The position numbers and the translations under genes were made by a program. DNA of 64,000 bases from Mucilaginibacter sp. 44-25. Lineage in GTDB: Bacteria > Bacteroidota > Bacteroidia > Sphingobacteriales > Sphingobacteriaceae. Below, one piece after another: positions 27,408 through 37,114 of the stretch (positions are counted from its first letter, which is position 1; each line of letters starts with the position of its first letter). The notes below the pieces were generated by a model. It was not told the DNA's origin. It saw nothing but the letters and a program-made list of their open reading frames with translations, and searched no databases. Location of the stretch: positions 124,001 to 188,000 of the forward strand of contig MKTS01000001.1 of the NCBI GenBank assembly GCA_001898335.1, written 5' to 3'.

Positions 27408-28655
27408 TTAACTTTGCCTTATCTGCCCGGTTCCTTTTACTATCCATTTGTAGCTGGTAAGTTCTTCTAACCCCATTGGCCCGCGGGCATGTAATTTTTG
27501 AGTACTGATGCCAATTTCGGCCCCTAAGCCAAATTGCGCGCCATCGGTAAAGGCGGTTGAAGTATTTACGTAAACGGCGGCCGCGTCTACACGGTTAAGA
27601 AAAGTCTCGATATTCAACTCATCTTCTGATATAATGGCCTCGCTGTGTTTTGAACTATACTGAGCAATGTGTTGCAAAGCCTCCTCAAGTGTATCGACAG
27701 TTTTTATTGCCATTTTCATGGATAAAAACTCTGTACCAAAGTGTGAAGACTGCGCTTCGTTAAGCAGTTCGGCAGGGTAGTGGCCATCAAGCGTTTCAAA
27801 GGCCCTTTTGTCGGCGTATAATACTACGCCTTTTTTTGCCAGCGGTTCGGCGATATGTATCAGATCGCCCAGGCGCTTGCTGTTGATGAGCAGGCAATCC
27901 AGCGCGTTGCAAACGCTCACCCGGCGGGTTTTGGCATTGTCAATGATGGGTATGGCCTTATGAAGGTCGCCGGTTTCATCCAGGTAGGTGTGTACGATAC
28001 CTGCGCCGGTTTCAATGACCGGTACTTTACTGTTGCTTCGTACATGATCTATAAGCGATTGACTGCCACGGGGTATCAATACATCCACATAACCAACCGC
28101 ATTCAGTAACGCGTCGGTAGCCTGGCGGTCAGCAGGGAGCAGGGTAACCTTATCGGTATTTATATGATGCTTATTTAAAACAGCGTGTACAATGCTCATT
28201 ATTGCCCGGTTGGAATAATCGGCATCGCTGCCACCTTTTAATATGCATATATTGCCGGTTTTAAAGCAAAGAGCAAATACATCCAGTGTAACATTTGGCC
28301 TGGCCTCGTAAATAACACCAACTACTCCAAGTGGAACGCTTATTTTTTTTATATCCAGTTTGTTGGGAAGCTTTTTTTCAAGTAAAACTTTATCCAAAGG
28401 GTGTGGTAACGAAGCCACATTACGGACGTCAGCAGCTATACCGCTGATACGCTCTGCAGTGAGTTTCAACCGGTCGTACCGCGGATCTGCCTTATCCATC
28501 CGTTCCAGATCACGCTGGTTCTCCTGTAAAAGAAAGTCGGTTTGTTCAATTACAGCTTCAGCAACATCATTTAAAACACTGGCAATGAGCTGTTCAGGTA
28601 ATATTGCTTCGTGCGATGCTGCCAGCGCTTTTTCAAAATATAGTTGATAGCTCAT
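27408..28655 (-). CDS. proA: Gamma-glutamyl phosphate reductase
   Basis: A 415-residue NADPH-dependent aldehyde dehydrogenase-fold enzyme making glutamate-5-semialdehyde, the second step of proline synthesis. Signatures are [41 protein letters not shown] and NALDCLLI, whose preceding Cys (RRVSVCNAL) is the catalytic nucleophile. [30 protein letters not shown] is the family's C-terminal motif (split here: [15 protein letters not shown]). The gene starts 2 nt after the proB stop, forming a proBA operon. Length is normal. Confidence 0.97.
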   Translation of the reverse strand: MSYQLYFEKALAASHEAILPEQLIASVLNDVAEAVIEQTDFLLQENQRDLERMDKADPRYDRLKLTAERISGIAADVRNVASLPHPLDKVLLEKKLPNKLDIKKISVPLGVVGVIYEARPNVTLDVFALCFKTGNICILKGGSDADYSNRAIMSIVHAVLNKHHINTDKVTLLPADRQATDALLNAVGYVDVLIPRGSQSLIDHVRSNSKVPVIETGAGIVHTYLDETGDLHKAIPIIDNAKTRRVSVCNALDCLLINSKRLGDLIHIAEPLAKKGVVLYADKRAFETLDGHYPAELLNEAQSSHFGTEFLSMKMAIKTVDTLEEALQHIAQYSSKHSEAIISEDELNIETFLNRVDAAAVYVNTSTAFTDGAQFGLGAEIGISTQKLHARGPMGLEELTSYKWIVKGTGQIRQS

Positions 28656-28657
28656 GG

Positions 28658-29737
28658 TTAAACCTGTAAGTATAAATAGTTGTAATGTACCAAAGGGCGC
28701 TGGTTCTTTTGGCCCGCGATTTCACGGGCTTTTTCAGCACCATATTCTGCCAGTCCCCAACCTATCGGTTGCTTATCCTGGTCAATTATTTTGATGATGT
28801 CGCCCTTCTTAAAATCTTCCAGAACGCTGGTGATGCCAACGGGCAGTAAACTTGTTGCCCTGGTTGCTGTAAGGGCTTGTTTAGCACCATCGTTGATCTG
28901 CACTATACCCTTAGCCATCGTTCCGGAATGTGCTATCCATTTCTTTTTACCCGACGCGAGTTTCGCGGGCACAAAGCGCGTATGTTCCACCTTGTTCTGC
29001 AGCACATCTGTAAGGATATTATAGTGAGTACCATTGGCTATGTGAACGGCGATACCCAGCTTAGCTACTTTTTGTGCAATGGTTGATTTAGTGATCATGC
29101 CTCCACGGCCAAACTGCGATTTGCCGGCACTTACAAATGAGGCGAAATTGAGGTTGCCATTATTTACTTCTGTAATAACAGATGCACCTGGTAATTTAGG
29201 GTCGCCGTTGTAAATACCATTTACGTTGGTGAGCACAATTAATGCCTGTGCGTTCAGCATAGAAGCGATAAGGCCCGCTAACTCGTCATTATCTGTGAAC
29301 ATCAGCTCCGTTACCGATACCACATCGTTCTCATTAATTATTGGTATTACCTGGTGTTGGAGTAAGATCTCCATGCAGTTGCGCATATTCAAATAATGCG
29401 TCCTGTCCCTGAAATCTTCTTTAGTTACCAGTACCTGCGAACATACTATCTGGTGGCGTTCAAATAAGGCAGAGTAGGTATTAATAAGCTTTACCTGGCC
29501 AACAGATGCCAGCAATTGCCTGGCTGCTACCGCGTCGGCCTTTTCAGTTATTTTGATCATGCTTCGCCCCGAAGCCACCGCGCCTGATGATACGAGGATC
29601 ACTTCAATCCCTTGCTTTTTTATCTCGGCGATCTGGTCAACCAGGTGTGCCAAACGTGCATGATCAGGCAGGCCATCAGCCTGTGTAATTACATTGGATC
29701 CAATTTTTACAATGATACGGCGGTAGGGGAAGGACAT
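28658..29737 (-). CDS. proB: Glutamate 5-kinase with C-terminal PUA domain
   Basis: A 359-residue enzyme phosphorylating glutamate to commit it to proline synthesis. The ATG at 29735-29737 ([19 protein letters not shown]) is preferred, because upstream residues do not fit the family. The amino-acid kinase domain shows [41 protein letters not shown] and FGRGGMITK (glutamate, ATP and proline-feedback loops). Residues about 275-359 are the PUA domain ([18 protein letters not shown]). It is followed directly by proA. End-product inhibition by proline is usual in the family. Confidence 0.96.
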   Translation of the reverse strand: MSFPYRRIIVKIGSNVITQADGLPDHARLAHLVDQIAEIKKQGIEVILVSSGAVASGRSMIKITEKADAVAARQLLASVGQVKLINTYSALFERHQIVCSQVLVTKEDFRDRTHYLNMRNCMEILLQHQVIPIINENDVVSVTELMFTDNDELAGLIASMLNAQALIVLTNVNGIYNGDPKLPGASVITEVNNGNLNFASFVSAGKSQFGRGGMITKSTIAQKVAKLGIAVHIANGTHYNILTDVLQNKVEHTRFVPAKLASGKKKWIAHSGTMAKGIVQINDGAKQALTATRATSLLPVGITSVLEDFKKGDIIKIIDQDKQPIGWGLAEYGAEKAREIAGQKNQRPLVHYNYLYLQV

Positions 29738-29836
29738 TAATGTATATAATTTTAGTAGACAATTATAGCAAATTATGCTGTTAAACACATAAATCCTTGT
29801 GTCTTAAACTTTAAAAACCTGATTTTTCATAAATTT

Positions 29837-29867
29837 TTTGTCAGGATTAAAACAAATTATATTTTTG
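29837..29867 (+). promoter_or_regulatory. Consensus Bacteroidota promoter of the TonB receptor
   Basis: TTTG (29837-29840), a 19-nt spacer, then TATTTTTG (29860-29867). This is a full match to the TTTG-N17-23-TAnnTTTG pattern. Transcription should begin near 29872, about 150 nt ahead of the receptor ATG and about 57 nt ahead of the leader ORF. Confidence 0.75.
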
Positions 29868-29928
29868 TCGAGTAATTCTATAGACAATGTATAAATTTTA
29901 CTTCTTTTCATTGAACTTTAAAAGAACC

Positions 29929-29964
29929 ATGCAGCTCCCGGTTGCCTGTTGTTGCTGTCGTTGA
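29929..29964 (+). CDS. Poly-cysteine leader peptide MQLPVACCCCR
   Basis: An 11-codon ORF lies in the 5' leader of the TonB receptor mRNA: ATG at 29929, then TGT TGT TGC TGT (29947-29958), CGT and TGA at 29962-29964. Four consecutive Cys codons are very unlikely by chance, and the position downstream of a consensus promoter fits a cis-acting leader peptide. Poly-cysteine leader ORFs that sense cysteinyl-tRNA are known from mycobacteria. After the stop, 56 nt up to the receptor ATG contain 18 C and 2 G, a Rho-loading type composition; there is no intrinsic terminator. TTGCC (29942-29946) can pair with GGCAA (29975-29979). A regulatory role is inferred. Confidence 0.72.
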   Translation: MQLPVACCCCR

Positions 29965-30020
29965 TTTTACATACGGCAATTACCATATCACTTTCATACA
30001 CATATACCCCAACCCAATTC

Positions 30021-32966
30021 ATGAAATCTTTTAAAAGTTTACTCAAACTTACTATACTTCTTGTATCGTTTATGCCAGGTATTGCACTGGCGCAACTTAA
30101 TGGCAGCTACGTACTTAGCGGTGCCGTAAAGGACGATCACGGCCAGCCTCTTGTAGCTGCAACAGTAACGGTTAAAGGTACTCAATACAGTACTTCAACA
30201 GATAGTGCCGGCCGTTTTTCCTTAACCACTAACGCCAAATTCCCTTTTACATTAAAATTTAGCGCTGTTGGCTATCAGGCGCAGGAGTTTGTTATCCGTA
30301 ACGCAGGCAGCGCGGTAAACATTCAGCTAACTACGCAATCATTGTTGATCAACGAGGTGGTGGTAACCGCTTCGCGCCGGGAGGAAAAGCTATTGAGGTC
30401 ACCCGTAGCTATTGAGAAACTGAGCATAACCGCTTTAAAGCAATCGCCGGGCCCCAGCTTTTATGATGCGCTGGAGAATGTAAAAGGCGTACAAATGACT
30501 ACCACCAGTATCACGCTTAAAGTCCCTAACACACGCGGTTTTAACAGCCCCAACAATTTCAGGTTTATGCAACTGGTTGATGGTGTGGATATGCAGTCGG
30601 CAACCCTGGGCGTGCCGCTGGGTAATGCTATAGGCCCAACCGAGTTGGATATTGCCAGCCTGGAGATAACGCCGGGCGCCGCCGCCGCGCTTTATGGTAC
30701 CAACGCTATCAACGGGTTATCTAACTTATTTACCAAAGATCCTTTTAAAACACAGGGATTGAGCTTTTATCACCGCACGGGGGTGAACCATGTTGACGGT
30801 ATTGGTTTGGACCCCAGCACCATCAACGAAACAGCTATACGTTACGCAAAGGCCTGGAACAACAAGTTTGCGTTTAAGGTTAATGCCAGTTACCTGACCG
30901 GTACCGACTGGCAATCGAATACCCGTATAGACCAAAACCCAGGTAACCTTAAAACGGCCAACCCTGCTTATCCGGAATTAACAGGTGCAAACAACGCGGC
31001 ATATGATGGCTGGAACAAATACGGCGACGACGCGCTTGCCGGCAGCAACACCGTATCTATTAAAGGTATTACTGTAAATGGGGTTGCAAGGCCTAACCTT
31101 ACCGTGGCCCGTACCGGGTATAACGAGGTGGACCTGGTTGACCCTAAGGTAACCAACCTTAAACTCGACGGAACGCTGGCCTATAAATTTACGCCTGACC
31201 TGCAGTTATCTTATACCTACCGTTATGGCCGTATGGACGGCGTTTTTCAGCGGGGTAATAAGATATCGTTAAATGGCGCCACAGTACAAAACCATAAACT
31301 GGAGTTAAAAGGGACTGATTTTTTGGTGAGGGCTTATGAGTCGATTGAAAATACAGGCAATTCTTTTAACGTTAAGCCGCTTGCCGATAATCTTGATTTG
31401 AACCATGCCAGCAACAGCGTATGGGCTACAACTTACAAAAACGCATTAACGGCTTATGCTAATGCCAATGGCGGACTGACCTCTGCTAACCTTGCCGCTG
31501 CCACACAGGCAGCGCGCACCGCCGCGGATGCCGGGAGGGTGGAGCCCGGCACCCCGGCTTTTGATGCCCTACGCAAAACCATTATCGGCATTAATAACTG
31601 GGATATTAAATCAAGCCTTATTCCTGATGCACCGGTAACAGGCGGCGCGGCTTTATTGCAAAAAAGCCACATGTATAATGCCGAAGCACAATGGGATCTT
31701 AGTAAAAAAGTGAGGTTTGTTGACCTCCTTGTTGGGGGAGATGTACGTGTATACTCGATTATTCCTGACGGAAACAATTTTGTAGATTTTAGCCGCTCTA
31801 TTGCCGACCGTAACAAGCCGCTTGCCAATGGCAGCTTTGGTAATAATGTGATCTATAAAAAGTACGGAGCATTTACACAAGTAACCAAAACCTTTTTTGA
31901 AGAGAAGCTTAAGTTATTCGGTTCAGTGCGATGGGATTACAACCCTTATTTCGATCCGAAATTTACACCGAGGCTGGCCGCAGTTTATTCGCCAAATACC
32001 AATCATAATTTCAGGTTTACCTTCCAGAATGGATATCGCTTCCCGTCGTTGTTTGAGGCATTATCATATGTAAATAATGGTCGTGTTAAGCGCGTGGGTA
32101 GCCTTGAATTTATTAATGATGGCCTGGGTTATCTAAACAACAGCTATACCCAGCAATCTGTTACGGCGTTTAATGCCGCGGTTAAAGCGCAATCTGCGAC
32201 AGGCGACGATGCTACAGCCTTAAAGAACAGAAGCCTTTTGCAGGTGGCCGACCTGCCAAAAGCCCGGCCTGAGCAAATAACATCTTATGAAGTAGGTTAT
32301 AAAGGTATTTTCTTAGACAACAAGGTGTTTTTTGATATAGATGCCTATGCCAACCGTTATGATGGCTTTTTAGGCCAGGTACAGGTTTTTGTACCTAACG
32401 GCACTACAGTAGGCACTGATGCAGCGGTTTTAGCCATGTTGGATATTAACCGCGACCCAACAACTGCTACCGCTAATAACGCGGCCAGCCAGGGGCAAAG
32501 CCGGTACCGTGTGTATACGAATGCCAAAAACGTATACCACAATTACGGTTCATCGGCAGGATTGACCTATAATTTTTATAAACGTTACACTGTATCCGGC
32601 AATGTAAGCTTTAATAAGCTGAAAGCACAGCAGGCATCAGACATTTTTGTTACCGGTTTCAATACACCTGAGTGGAGTGGTAATTTCTCTTTCGGTAACC
32701 GTGAGGTAGTTAAAAATTTCGGTTTCAACGTGGTGTACAAATGGCAGCAGGCATACTTATGGGAAAGCCCTCTGGTAACAGGCACAGTACCGGCAATACA
32801 CACGGTTGATGCACAAGTAACACTGCGCGTACCTGTTTACTATGCTACGTTTAAATTAGGTGCAAGCAATGTATTTAATAAACGATACATACAATACGCC
32901 GGTGGGCCTACTATCGGTGGTATCTACTATGCGTCTGTTACGCTGGATGGCTTGTTGAGCCGATAG
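30021..32966 (+). CDS. TonB-dependent outer membrane receptor, probably sulfur-regulated
   Basis: A 981-residue receptor started at the ATG at 30021 (MKSFKSLLKLTILLVSF), which gives a proper signal peptide ending GIALAQ. Residues about 30-115 are a carboxypeptidase-D regulatory-like domain (YVLSGAVKDDHGQPLVAATVTVKG). The plug follows (INEVVVTASRREEKLLRSP, VEKLSITALK-like start, ALYGTNAINGLSNLFTKDPF), then a large 22-strand-type barrel with insertions up to RYIQYAGGPTIGGIYYASV. No SusD gene, ABC transporter or enzyme is adjacent, so no ligand follows from context. The poly-Cys leader ORF upstream suggests uptake of a sulfur-containing compound when cysteine is scarce. The C-terminal residue is Arg, not the usual aromatic. 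Confidence 0.9.
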   Translation: MKSFKSLLKLTILLVSFMPGIALAQLNGSYVLSGAVKDDHGQPLVAATVTVKGTQYSTSTDSAGRFSLTTNAKFPFTLKFSAVGYQAQEFVIRNAGSAVNIQLTTQSLLINEVVVTASRREEKLLRSPVAIEKLSITALKQSPGPSFYDALENVKGVQMTTTSITLKVPNTRGFNSPNNFRFMQLVDGVDMQSATLGVPLGNAIGPTELDIASLEITPGAAAALYGTNAINGLSNLFTKDPFKTQGLSFYHRTGVNHVDGIGLDPSTINETAIRYAKAWNNKFAFKVNASYLTGTDWQSNTRIDQNPGNLKTANPAYPELTGANNAAYDGWNKYGDDALAGSNTVSIKGITVNGVARPNLTVARTGYNEVDLVDPKVTNLKLDGTLAYKFTPDLQLSYTYRYGRMDGVFQRGNKISLNGATVQNHKLELKGTDFLVRAYESIENTGNSFNVKPLADNLDLNHASNSVWATTYKNALTAYANANGGLTSANLAAATQAARTAADAGRVEPGTPAFDALRKTIIGINNWDIKSSLIPDAPVTGGAALLQKSHMYNAEAQWDLSKKVRFVDLLVGGDVRVYSIIPDGNNFVDFSRSIADRNKPLANGSFGNNVIYKKYGAFTQVTKTFFEEKLKLFGSVRWDYNPYFDPKFTPRLAAVYSPNTNHNFRFTFQNGYRFPSLFEALSYVNNGRVKRVGSLEFINDGLGYLNNSYTQQSVTAFNAAVKAQSATGDDATALKNRSLLQVADLPKARPEQITSYEVGYKGIFLDNKVFFDIDAYANRYDGFLGQVQVFVPNGTTVGTDAAVLAMLDINRDPTTATANNAASQGQSRYRVYTNAKNVYHNYGSSAGLTYNFYKRYTVSGNVSFNKLKAQQASDIFVTGFNTPEWSGNFSFGNREVVKNFGFNVVYKWQQAYLWESPLVTGTVPAIHTVDAQVTLRVPVYYATFKLGASNVFNKRYIQYAGGPTIGGIYYASVTLDGLLSR

Positions 32967-32990
32967 TCCATAGCCGATAGACCATAGATG
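32961..32990. repeat. Short degenerate direct repeat after the receptor gene
   Basis: GATAGtCCATAG and GATAGaCCATAG repeat around the receptor stop codon (CCGATAGTCCATAGCCGATA, then GACCATAG). The stop codon itself lies inside the first unit, so a repeat expansion may have shaped the C-terminus. Confidence 0.5.
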
Positions 32991-33073
32991 ATTGTACTTT
33001 TTACATAGTTGAGATAGCCATAGCTAAGGCAATTTATTCAATGAAGATTTTAGGTATAATTTAGTTTTTCTCA

Positions 33074-33106
33074 GAAAAAGCGGACGGGCGAGCTGTCTGC
33101 TTTTTC
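33074..33106 (+). terminator. Terminator after the TonB receptor
   Basis: GAAAAAGCGGAC / GTCTGCTTTTTC, a 12-bp stem with one G-T pair and a 9-nt loop, is followed by ATTTTTATTT. It lies 108 nt after the receptor stop. Confidence 0.75.
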
Positions 33107-33177
33107 ATTTTTATTTACCACTTATACGCAATTGGCATTGTATTGGCTATACCAAGTATATTTAAAGACAGATACGT

Positions 33178-33474
33178 ATGGATAAGTTAAAAAAGTTTGA
33201 ATTGATGGAAAAGATCGTTCACGAGTTGGAAGATCTTAAGAACAGTAATCAGGCGTTGATACAAAAGATCACCAAGATAGAGGTGGATAACCTTGACCTT
33301 GGTAACAAACGATTAGAAAAAGACCTGCCTGATATGCACCAGCGTGTATCAGACAACCTGGATACCATTAGCAGCATATTAGATGACTTTGCCAGCCAAA
33401 CAGAAGAGTTTAGCGACAAAAACAACATCGCTGCCCTAAAGGAACAGGAAGCTATTAATGAAGTAACTAAGTAA
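33178..33474 (+). CDS. Small coiled-coil protein of unknown function
   Basis: A 98-residue, highly charged and almost wholly helical protein (KKFELMEKIVHELEDLKNSN, IQKITKIEVDNLDLGNKRLE) with heptad spacing through most of its length. It has no signal peptide or membrane segment. A promoter-like TATATTTA lies about 20 nt before the ATG and a clean terminator follows the stop, so it is transcribed alone. I do not recognise the family. Confidence 0.7.
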   Translation: MDKLKKFELMEKIVHELEDLKNSNQALIQKITKIEVDNLDLGNKRLEKDLPDMHQRVSDNLDTISSILDDFASQTEEFSDKNNIAALKEQEAINEVTK

Positions 33475-33478
33475 TAAT

Positions 33479-33504
33479 AAAAAATCCCCGAAAGGGGATT
33501 TTTT
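33479..33504. terminator. Bidirectional terminator after the coiled-coil gene
   Basis: AAAAAATCCCC-GAAA-GGGGATTTTTT is a perfect hairpin with A- and T-tracts on both sides. It serves the coiled-coil gene and the convergent secreted-protein gene. Confidence 0.9.
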
Positions 33505-33513
33505 ATTAAGTAG

Positions 33514-34500
33514 CTATTGGTACTGGATATAAATAGGAGCAGGTTGCAGACTCAATACCTCTTTAGGTGTCAACATTCTGTTTGGCGCCTTTTTAATGTC
33601 GTTTTTATAAAAAAGTTTAAAACCTGTAAACTGTACGGGTTCAGCAGCAACAAAATACTTGTAGGTTCCTTTTTTCAGATCAGGGCCACCCCAGCCATCC
33701 ATGTCCATTACAAATTGTATATTGCTGTCTAACTTAATGTTTTTGTAATTGGTAACCATGCGTTTAGTAAAGCGGTGCACCACAAATATTTTGGGCGGCA
33801 GGTTGTACTTGTCGCAAAGTTTGCTTAAATATTTGGTTACAAAGTTAATATCATCCGCGTCAAAAGTACCTATACGTTTACCGGGAACGCTGCCTTCTTT
33901 CATAGAAAATTCAGGGTCGATACCGAAATGTACATTAGGCATTTTCAAATATTTCTCTAACAAAGGCAGTTCTTTTTGTACGGTGCTATAGCCAACCTGT
34001 ATATCCAGAAAAACCAAGGCATTAAGTGGCTTAGCCATCTCAATCACTTTGTCTATCTGGCTAAAGGGCATGCGCAGGTTATGCAAGCCGTTACTTCCGG
34101 CATCGGCCTGGGCGGTCACACATATGTAGTGCAGGGCCGGTTTAGCCGGGATCTTGGGGTCCGCGGCTTCCCAGTTTTTGAGTTCGGCTTTTAGTTTATC
34201 CCTCATCACAGATGGTTCATACTGGCCAAGCACGCCCATATTTTTAGAATACATGTTGCCATAATAAGCTACTACCCTGTAAAATGGTAAAATAGCGCCG
34301 GGCTTGGGGTAAGGCGCGTTTTTCACGGGCCATTTACCTGTTTTATCGCCGTTTGCCAAATGAACCATTAATGAGTCGTATCGTGCGGTATCGAGTTTAG
34401 CCGCCTTAAGCGTGCTATCCGGCTGGGTTATTTGTGCTGATGCGGTAAATGATAAAGCCGCACAGCACATAGTTGCGGCAAATTTTACGATGTTTTTCAA
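33514..34500 (-). CDS. Secreted protein of unknown function
   Basis: A 328-residue protein with a signal peptide (residues 1-22, ending TASAQ). The mature part alternates beta strands and helices in the way of a TIM-barrel enzyme: ALHYICVTAQADAG, ALVFLDIQVGYS, VHFGIDPEFSM, KIFVVHRFTKRM, IQFVMDMDGWGG and APIYIQYQ. Acidic residues at strand ends (LDIQ, IDPEF, MDMDGW) could line an active site. I do not recognise the family by name. It is flanked by a terminator at its 3' end and by the 431-bp repeat element upstream. Confidence 0.7.
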   Translation of the reverse strand: MKNIVKFAATMCCAALSFTASAQITQPDSTLKAAKLDTARYDSLMVHLANGDKTGKWPVKNAPYPKPGAILPFYRVVAYYGNMYSKNMGVLGQYEPSVMRDKLKAELKNWEAADPKIPAKPALHYICVTAQADAGSNGLHNLRMPFSQIDKVIEMAKPLNALVFLDIQVGYSTVQKELPLLEKYLKMPNVHFGIDPEFSMKEGSVPGKRIGTFDADDINFVTKYLSKLCDKYNLPPKIFVVHRFTKRMVTNYKNIKLDSNIQFVMDMDGWGGPDLKKGTYKYFVAAEPVQFTGFKLFYKNDIKKAPNRMLTPKEVLSLQPAPIYIQYQ

Positions 34501-34633
34501 ATATGTTAGTTTATATATTGCTACAAATAACGCATTTTAATTGGATGAGTTTTGAAGGATTTAAAAAGGTTATGCTATCTGATACTTATTCTGTAGCATT
34601 CATCAGGAATGGGAGTAGGGAATATTAAGCGTT

Positions 34634-35064
34634 AGTGGATGTCACTTTCTTTTTTTCCGCAAAAAAGAAAGTAACCAAAGAAAAAACTCGCGACTTGGTA
34701 ACGCGCTCCAATGGTTGTGCTTTTGCAGTGCCTGTGCTATCCGCACGTTACGCTATGTCGCAATTTTCGGTAACGTTGGATTCATCGTTGCAGTTTGTTT
34801 TTCTTGTTCTTTCTTTTCTGTCAGCAGAAAAGCTTTAGTTGAAAGCGGGCAGAACGAAGGCGGCCTTTTGGGTACCTGGAGCATGATAACACTTGCCAGA
34901 AATAAGAAAAAAAGCACTGACAGAACGCGTTACCTAACCAATACGGCCTTCGCAAAAAGCGGTAAACACAGGCATTGCCAAAGAAGAGGCTTTAAAGCAT
35001 TTTGCAGCAGCCGCGACTTTTCTTTGGTGACTTTCTTTTGAGAGAAAAGAAAGTCACATCCACT
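34634..35064. repeat. 431-bp non-coding element with imperfect terminal inverted repeats
   Basis: The ends are inverted copies of each other: left 34634-34695 (starts AGTGGATGTCACTTTCT), right 35011-35064 (ends AAAGAAAGTCACATCCACT), with a few mismatches. Each end also folds on itself (ACTTTC-T-run / A-run-GAAAGT). Inside, TGGTAACGCG (near 34696) pairs with CGCGTTACC (near 34927). No convincing gene is inside. It fills nearly all of the gap 34501-35132 and looks like a MITE-type or structured RNA repeat. Confidence 0.75.
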
Positions 35065-35132
35065 GACGATCATAAAGCATAACCATTCCTAACGAAGAAC
35101 TGATATTGAAGGATTACTTCGGTATACTAATG

Positions 35133-37001
35133 TTATTCTTCTGCACCATCAATACTCTTTCCCTTCATTGCGGTAGCAATAGCCACATCCATAACCCGTT
35201 CTGCAAATGGGCGGGTAAGGTTATTCAGCTCATCAATTTTAGCGTGGATAAGGTCTTTGTCGCCTGATGATAATGCAGCTTTTAGGGCTTCGGTGTATTG
35301 TTTGGTGTCGTTAGTTTCCTGTTCAGATAATAGCTGGCCGTTCTTTTCCAGGAAACGCTCAACAGTGTAGATCATCTGTTCCGCTTCGGTCTTGGCTTCG
35401 ATCAGCATGCGGGCGCTAACATCATCTTTGGCGTTGGTAATGCTGTCCATTAGCATTTGCTCAACCAGGTCGTCGGTAATGCCGTAAGCCGGTTTAACTT
35501 CTACTTCCTGTTTTACACCGCTGCGCAGTTCAATAGCCTGTACTTTAAGGATGCCATCGGCGTTTAGGATAAAGTTAATATCTACCTTGGGGAAACCCGC
35601 AGGCATGGCGGGGATACCCTTCAACTCAAATTCTGCCAATTTGCGGTTCTCTTTTATCAGGTCGCGCTCGCCCTGGTAAACGGCAATTTTCATATTCACC
35701 TGGCCATCTTTGGATGTGGTGTATTGGCGGCCCGCTTTGGTTGGGATCTTTGAGTTGCGCGGGATAATGGTATCCATCAATCCGCCCATGGTTTCAATAC
35801 CTAACGAAAGCGGCGTAACATCCAACAGCAAAATATCGCTGCGGTTACCTGCTAAAACATCGGCTTGTATGGCCGCGCCAAGCGCAACCACTTCATCGGG
35901 GTTCAGGTCATCATGCACATCACGACCGAAAAACTCCGATACCATCTTCTTTACCAAAGCTGTACGCGTGCTGCCACCTACCATTACCACTTCGTCAATA
36001 TCGGCAACGGTAAGTTTAGCGTCTTTAAGCGCGTTTTGGCAACTGGCAATGGTTTGTTTCACTTTCGGAAGGATAAGTTCTTCAAAAGTATTGCGGTCAA
36101 GAGTACACCAAATATCGCCCAATTGCTCGTTAAATACACTTTGATGCGAGAACGCTTTTTTAGCTTCCTCAGCTTTTAAACGGAGGGCCTGCGTTAGTTC
36201 ACGGTTATTAGCCAGTTCATTCTTATCGATGTTGTTTTTCTCGATCCAGTAATCGGCAATGGCGCGGTCAAAATCGTCGCCACCCAGGAAGGTATCACCA
36301 TTGGTAGATAATACTTCGAAGATGCCGTTCTGTATCTGTAGTATGGAAACGTCAAAAGTACCACCGCCCAGGTCATAAACGGCAATGGTTTTAGTTTCTT
36401 CGGGGTTTAGGCCCAGGCCGTAAGCCAAACTTGCAGCGGTAGGTTCGTTAAGAATACGGAGCACATCCAGTCCGGCCAGTTTACCTGCGTCGCGGGTTGC
36501 TTGGCGTTGCGAATCGTTAAAATATGCCGGGACGGTTATCACCGCACGGGTAACGTTTGTTTTTAGCGCGTGCTCGGCACGCTCTTTTAGTTCTTTTAAT
36601 ATCAGGCCGGATAGCTCGATAGGGGTATAAAACTTATCACCTACCTTGATTTTTACCAGGCTTTCGGTATCATCATCTATCACTTTATAGCTGAAAAAAC
36701 TTTGATAATCTTTTACATCGGCATAAGAACGGCCCAGTAAACGTTTAACAGAAAATATGGTGTTCTGCGGGTCGGTGATCAAAAATTCTTTGGCTTCGTT
36801 ACCAACCGTAATATCGCCCGTAGGGCTAAAATGCACTACCGATGGTACCAACACGCCCTTGCCCGCGTCGTTTATCACACGAGGGTTTTTATCCGGGTCG
36901 ATAAATGCGACCAGTGAATTGGTAGTACCCAGATCAATGCCTACAATAATATCTTCTTTTTGTATAGAACCTGTTGCCAGGTTGATAGAAACTTTAGCCA
37001 T
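35133..37001 (-). CDS. hscA: Hsp70 chaperone, HscA-like
   Basis: A 622-residue Hsp70. The ATPase domain has the phosphate loops [14 protein letters not shown] and [14 protein letters not shown] and the adenosine motif [10 protein letters not shown]. The substrate-binding domain begins [17 protein letters not shown]. Compared with DnaK, the 20-residue lead before the first loop, [31 protein letters not shown] and [16 protein letters not shown] agree better with HscA, the Fe-S assembly chaperone. The tail lacks the long acidic DnaK C-terminus. No iscU, hscB or fdx gene is adjacent, so the specialised role is inferred from sequence only. A TACATTTG box lies upstream. Confidence 0.78.
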   Translation of the reverse strand: MAKVSINLATGSIQKEDIIVGIDLGTTNSLVAFIDPDKNPRVINDAGKGVLVPSVVHFSPTGDITVGNEAKEFLITDPQNTIFSVKRLLGRSYADVKDYQSFFSYKVIDDDTESLVKIKVGDKFYTPIELSGLILKELKERAEHALKTNVTRAVITVPAYFNDSQRQATRDAGKLAGLDVLRILNEPTAASLAYGLGLNPEETKTIAVYDLGGGTFDVSILQIQNGIFEVLSTNGDTFLGGDDFDRAIADYWIEKNNIDKNELANNRELTQALRLKAEEAKKAFSHQSVFNEQLGDIWCTLDRNTFEELILPKVKQTIASCQNALKDAKLTVADIDEVVMVGGSTRTALVKKMVSEFFGRDVHDDLNPDEVVALGAAIQADVLAGNRSDILLLDVTPLSLGIETMGGLMDTIIPRNSKIPTKAGRQYTTSKDGQVNMKIAVYQGERDLIKENRKLAEFELKGIPAMPAGFPKVDINFILNADGILKVQAIELRSGVKQEVEVKPAYGITDDLVEQMLMDSITNAKDDVSARMLIEAKTEAEQMIYTVERFLEKNGQLLSEQETNDTKQYTEALKAALSSGDKDLIHAKIDELNNLTRPFAERVMDVAIATAMKGKSIDGAEE

Positions 37002-37018
37002 GGTAAAATTTTACAGGG

Positions 37019-37026
37019 CAAATGTA
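37019..37026 (-). promoter_or_regulatory. -7 promoter box of the Hsp70 gene
   Basis: TACATTTG on the minus strand, 17 nt before the ATG, matches TAnnTTTG. No clear -33 TTTG accompanies it. Confidence 0.5.
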
Positions 37027-37114
37027 CTTAGTTTTAAGGCAAGGAGTGTCATTTGGATTTAAATGTCTGAAGATGTCTAAACTTGAATTGAAAAAACTTC
37101 GAGAATTAAAGAAT

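Noticed and set aside
29949-30020. TTG start at 29949 for the TonB receptor
   Set aside because: It would overlap the poly-Cys leader and add 24 residues before an otherwise perfect signal peptide at the ATG at 30021.
30021-32966. Polysaccharide utilization locus (SusC/SusD pair)
   Set aside because: No SusD-like gene, glycan enzymes or hybrid regulator next to the receptor, and the protein lacks clear SusC-specific features.
34635-35041. Two overlapping plus-strand reading frames as small proteins
   Set aside because: They lie wholly inside the inverted-repeat element, begin in simple T/A-rich sequence, and show no domain or codon pattern of a real gene.
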